From contig CAJUSQ010000146.1 of the NCBI GenBank assembly GCA_910588885.1, positions 1 to 6,439 of the forward strand: a stretch of 6,439 nucleotides of DNA, read 5' to 3'. Positions 5,681-6,439 of the stretch are shown here, in pieces. The notes below the pieces were generated by a model. It had not been told where the DNA came from. It did no database searches and saw only the letters and a list, made by a program, of their open reading frames with translations. Position numbers and translations under genes: made by a program. Positions within the stretch are counted from its first letter, which is position 1, and each line of letters begins with the position of its first letter. Source of the DNA: an uncultured Lachnospiraceae bacterium. GTDB lineage: Bacteria; Bacillota; Clostridia; Lachnospirales; Lachnospiraceae.

Positions 5681-6439
5681 CTATCCCTCTTCTTCAATAC
5701 AATACTCCCAAACTTTTCCGCTGGAAGGATACCAGGCGCCAAAGCCCAAATCCGTAATCCGGATCAGGATCTGACGCTTTTCGGCAGGCATGGCCTCGAT
5801 CAAAAGCCGGGTGGATTTAGGCGGCCGCAGCTGTAAATCCGTCAATACCAGGCTTTCGATTCTGGCCTTGACGCCGTCCGGGGCCTGAAGCCAAAGATCC
5901 ACTCCGGCTTCCTCGTGAAGCTTTTGATCCAGCAGCACCTGACAGCTTTTTCCAAGTTCGTAGCAGCGGTTTCCCGCTTCCGCCAAATCCACGAAAAAGC
6001 TGCGGTTTCCGTTGCGTACCCGGATCAGGACATTATTTTTCAGCTTATATTCGCTGGAATAGGTATAACCGCAGTTTTTTTCATGAAGCTCCACAAAGCT
6101 GCCGTAGCAGGCCCCCTTGGTAAACAGGTTCTTTCCCTGGAAGGCCCGCCTTCCCCGGCACAGCACCGGAACGGATTCCTTCATCCAGCCGCCCTCCAGC
6201 CCGTCCCCCACCAGATAAACCCCGGAAATAATTTTCCGCTTTAACGCTTCGTCCACCTGCTGCGCAAAGACCTGATCCCGTTTCTGCGGATCCGTGGGCA
6301 GGCTTCCCAGCTCCTGAACACTTACCGCCGTTTTCGGAGGGCTGGTGCGGTTATCCTTTTCCAGATAATAGCAAATCAGCGCATCCCCTTCACATACAAA
6401 CAGCGCCATATCGTGAAGCTTCAGATCCTTTTCCTGATT
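5681..6439 (-). CDS. DUF5716/Hsp70-like protein, C-terminal part (5' end cut by window)
   Basis: The reading frame stays open to the window edge, so this is the last 252 residues of a longer protein. The ATG at 6407-6409 is unlikely to be the real start, because the frame continues upstream with protein-like sequence and no good ribosome binding site is seen there. The sequence recalls the C-terminal half of the DUF5716 family of Firmicutes. The first part of the fragment, around the VYLVGDGLEGGWM segment, looks like the end of an actin/Hsp70-type nucleotide-binding domain. The later part (around FFVDLAEAGNRCYELGK and RITDLGFGAWYPSS) is beta-rich, and its final strands resemble the beta-sandwich substrate-binding domain of Hsp70. 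It has no membrane segment. It leads the TPR and coiled-coil membrane genes in one transcription unit whose promoter lies outside the window. I am fairly sure this is a real gene, less sure of the family name, and the Hsp70 comparison is an inference. Confidence 0.75.
   Translation of the reverse strand, partial: NQEKDLKLHDMALFVCEGDALICYYLEKDNRTSPPKTAVSVQELGSLPTDPQKRDQVFAQQVDEALKRKIISGVYLVGDGLEGGWMKESVPVLCRGRRAFQGKNLFTKGACYGSFVELHEKNCGYTYSSEYKLKNNVLIRVRNGNRSFFVDLAEAGNRCYELGKSCQVLLDQKLHEEAGVDLWLQAPDGVKARIESLVLTDLQLRPPKSTRLLIEAMPAEKRQILIRITDLGFGAWYPSSGKVWEYCIEEEG

Noticed and set aside
6407..6409. ATG as the start of the DUF5716-like gene
   Set aside because: The frame stays open upstream to the window edge with protein-like sequence, so it is probably an internal methionine.

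Overview
The window looks like a chromosomal stretch from a Gram-positive Firmicute, most likely a gut-type Lachnospiraceae/Clostridiales organism. This rests on strong AGGAGG-type ribosome binding sites, a lipoprotein signal peptide with no sign of outer-membrane machinery, Rho-independent terminators, moderate GC, and protein families I know mainly from that group. The placement is an inference; no rRNA or other marker gene is present. Every supported gene lies on the minus strand, so transcription runs from high to low coordinates. I see no tRNA, rRNA, CRISPR array, insertion sequence or phage gene.

In transcription order there are three units. (1) From 6439 to 3806 is a three-gene run entering from outside the window: the C-terminal part of a DUF5716/Hsp70-like protein (5681-6439, 5' end cut off), a TPR protein (4962-5657), and a coiled-coil protein with a central two-helix membrane hairpin (3806-4960). 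It ends at a clear terminator (3720-3754). (2) From 3624 to 726 is a tightly coupled three-gene operon: a VTC/polyphosphate-polymerase-like protein (2860-3624), a DUF4956 membrane protein (2183-2866), and a Cthe_2159-like beta-helix carbohydrate-binding lipoprotein (726-2183). The genes overlap by 7 nt and 1 nt. A long hairpin (594-635) follows. (3) From 533 to 23 is a PadR-family repressor gene with its own good sigma-A promoter embedded in AT-rich palindromes. It is probably autoregulated and probably the first gene of an operon continuing past the left edge.

Unit 2 joins a cytoplasmic nucleotide/polyphosphate enzyme fold, a membrane protein and a secreted lipoprotein, which suggests one envelope-associated function. 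The lipoprotein carries two separate tandem duplications: a 42-bp repeat just after the lipid anchor and a 54-bp repeat at the C-terminus built from proline/glycine/glutamate hexapeptides. Unit 1 has the makings of a membrane-linked chaperone-like or scaffold system of unknown function. It is the best candidate here for something undescribed, but its leading part lies outside the window.
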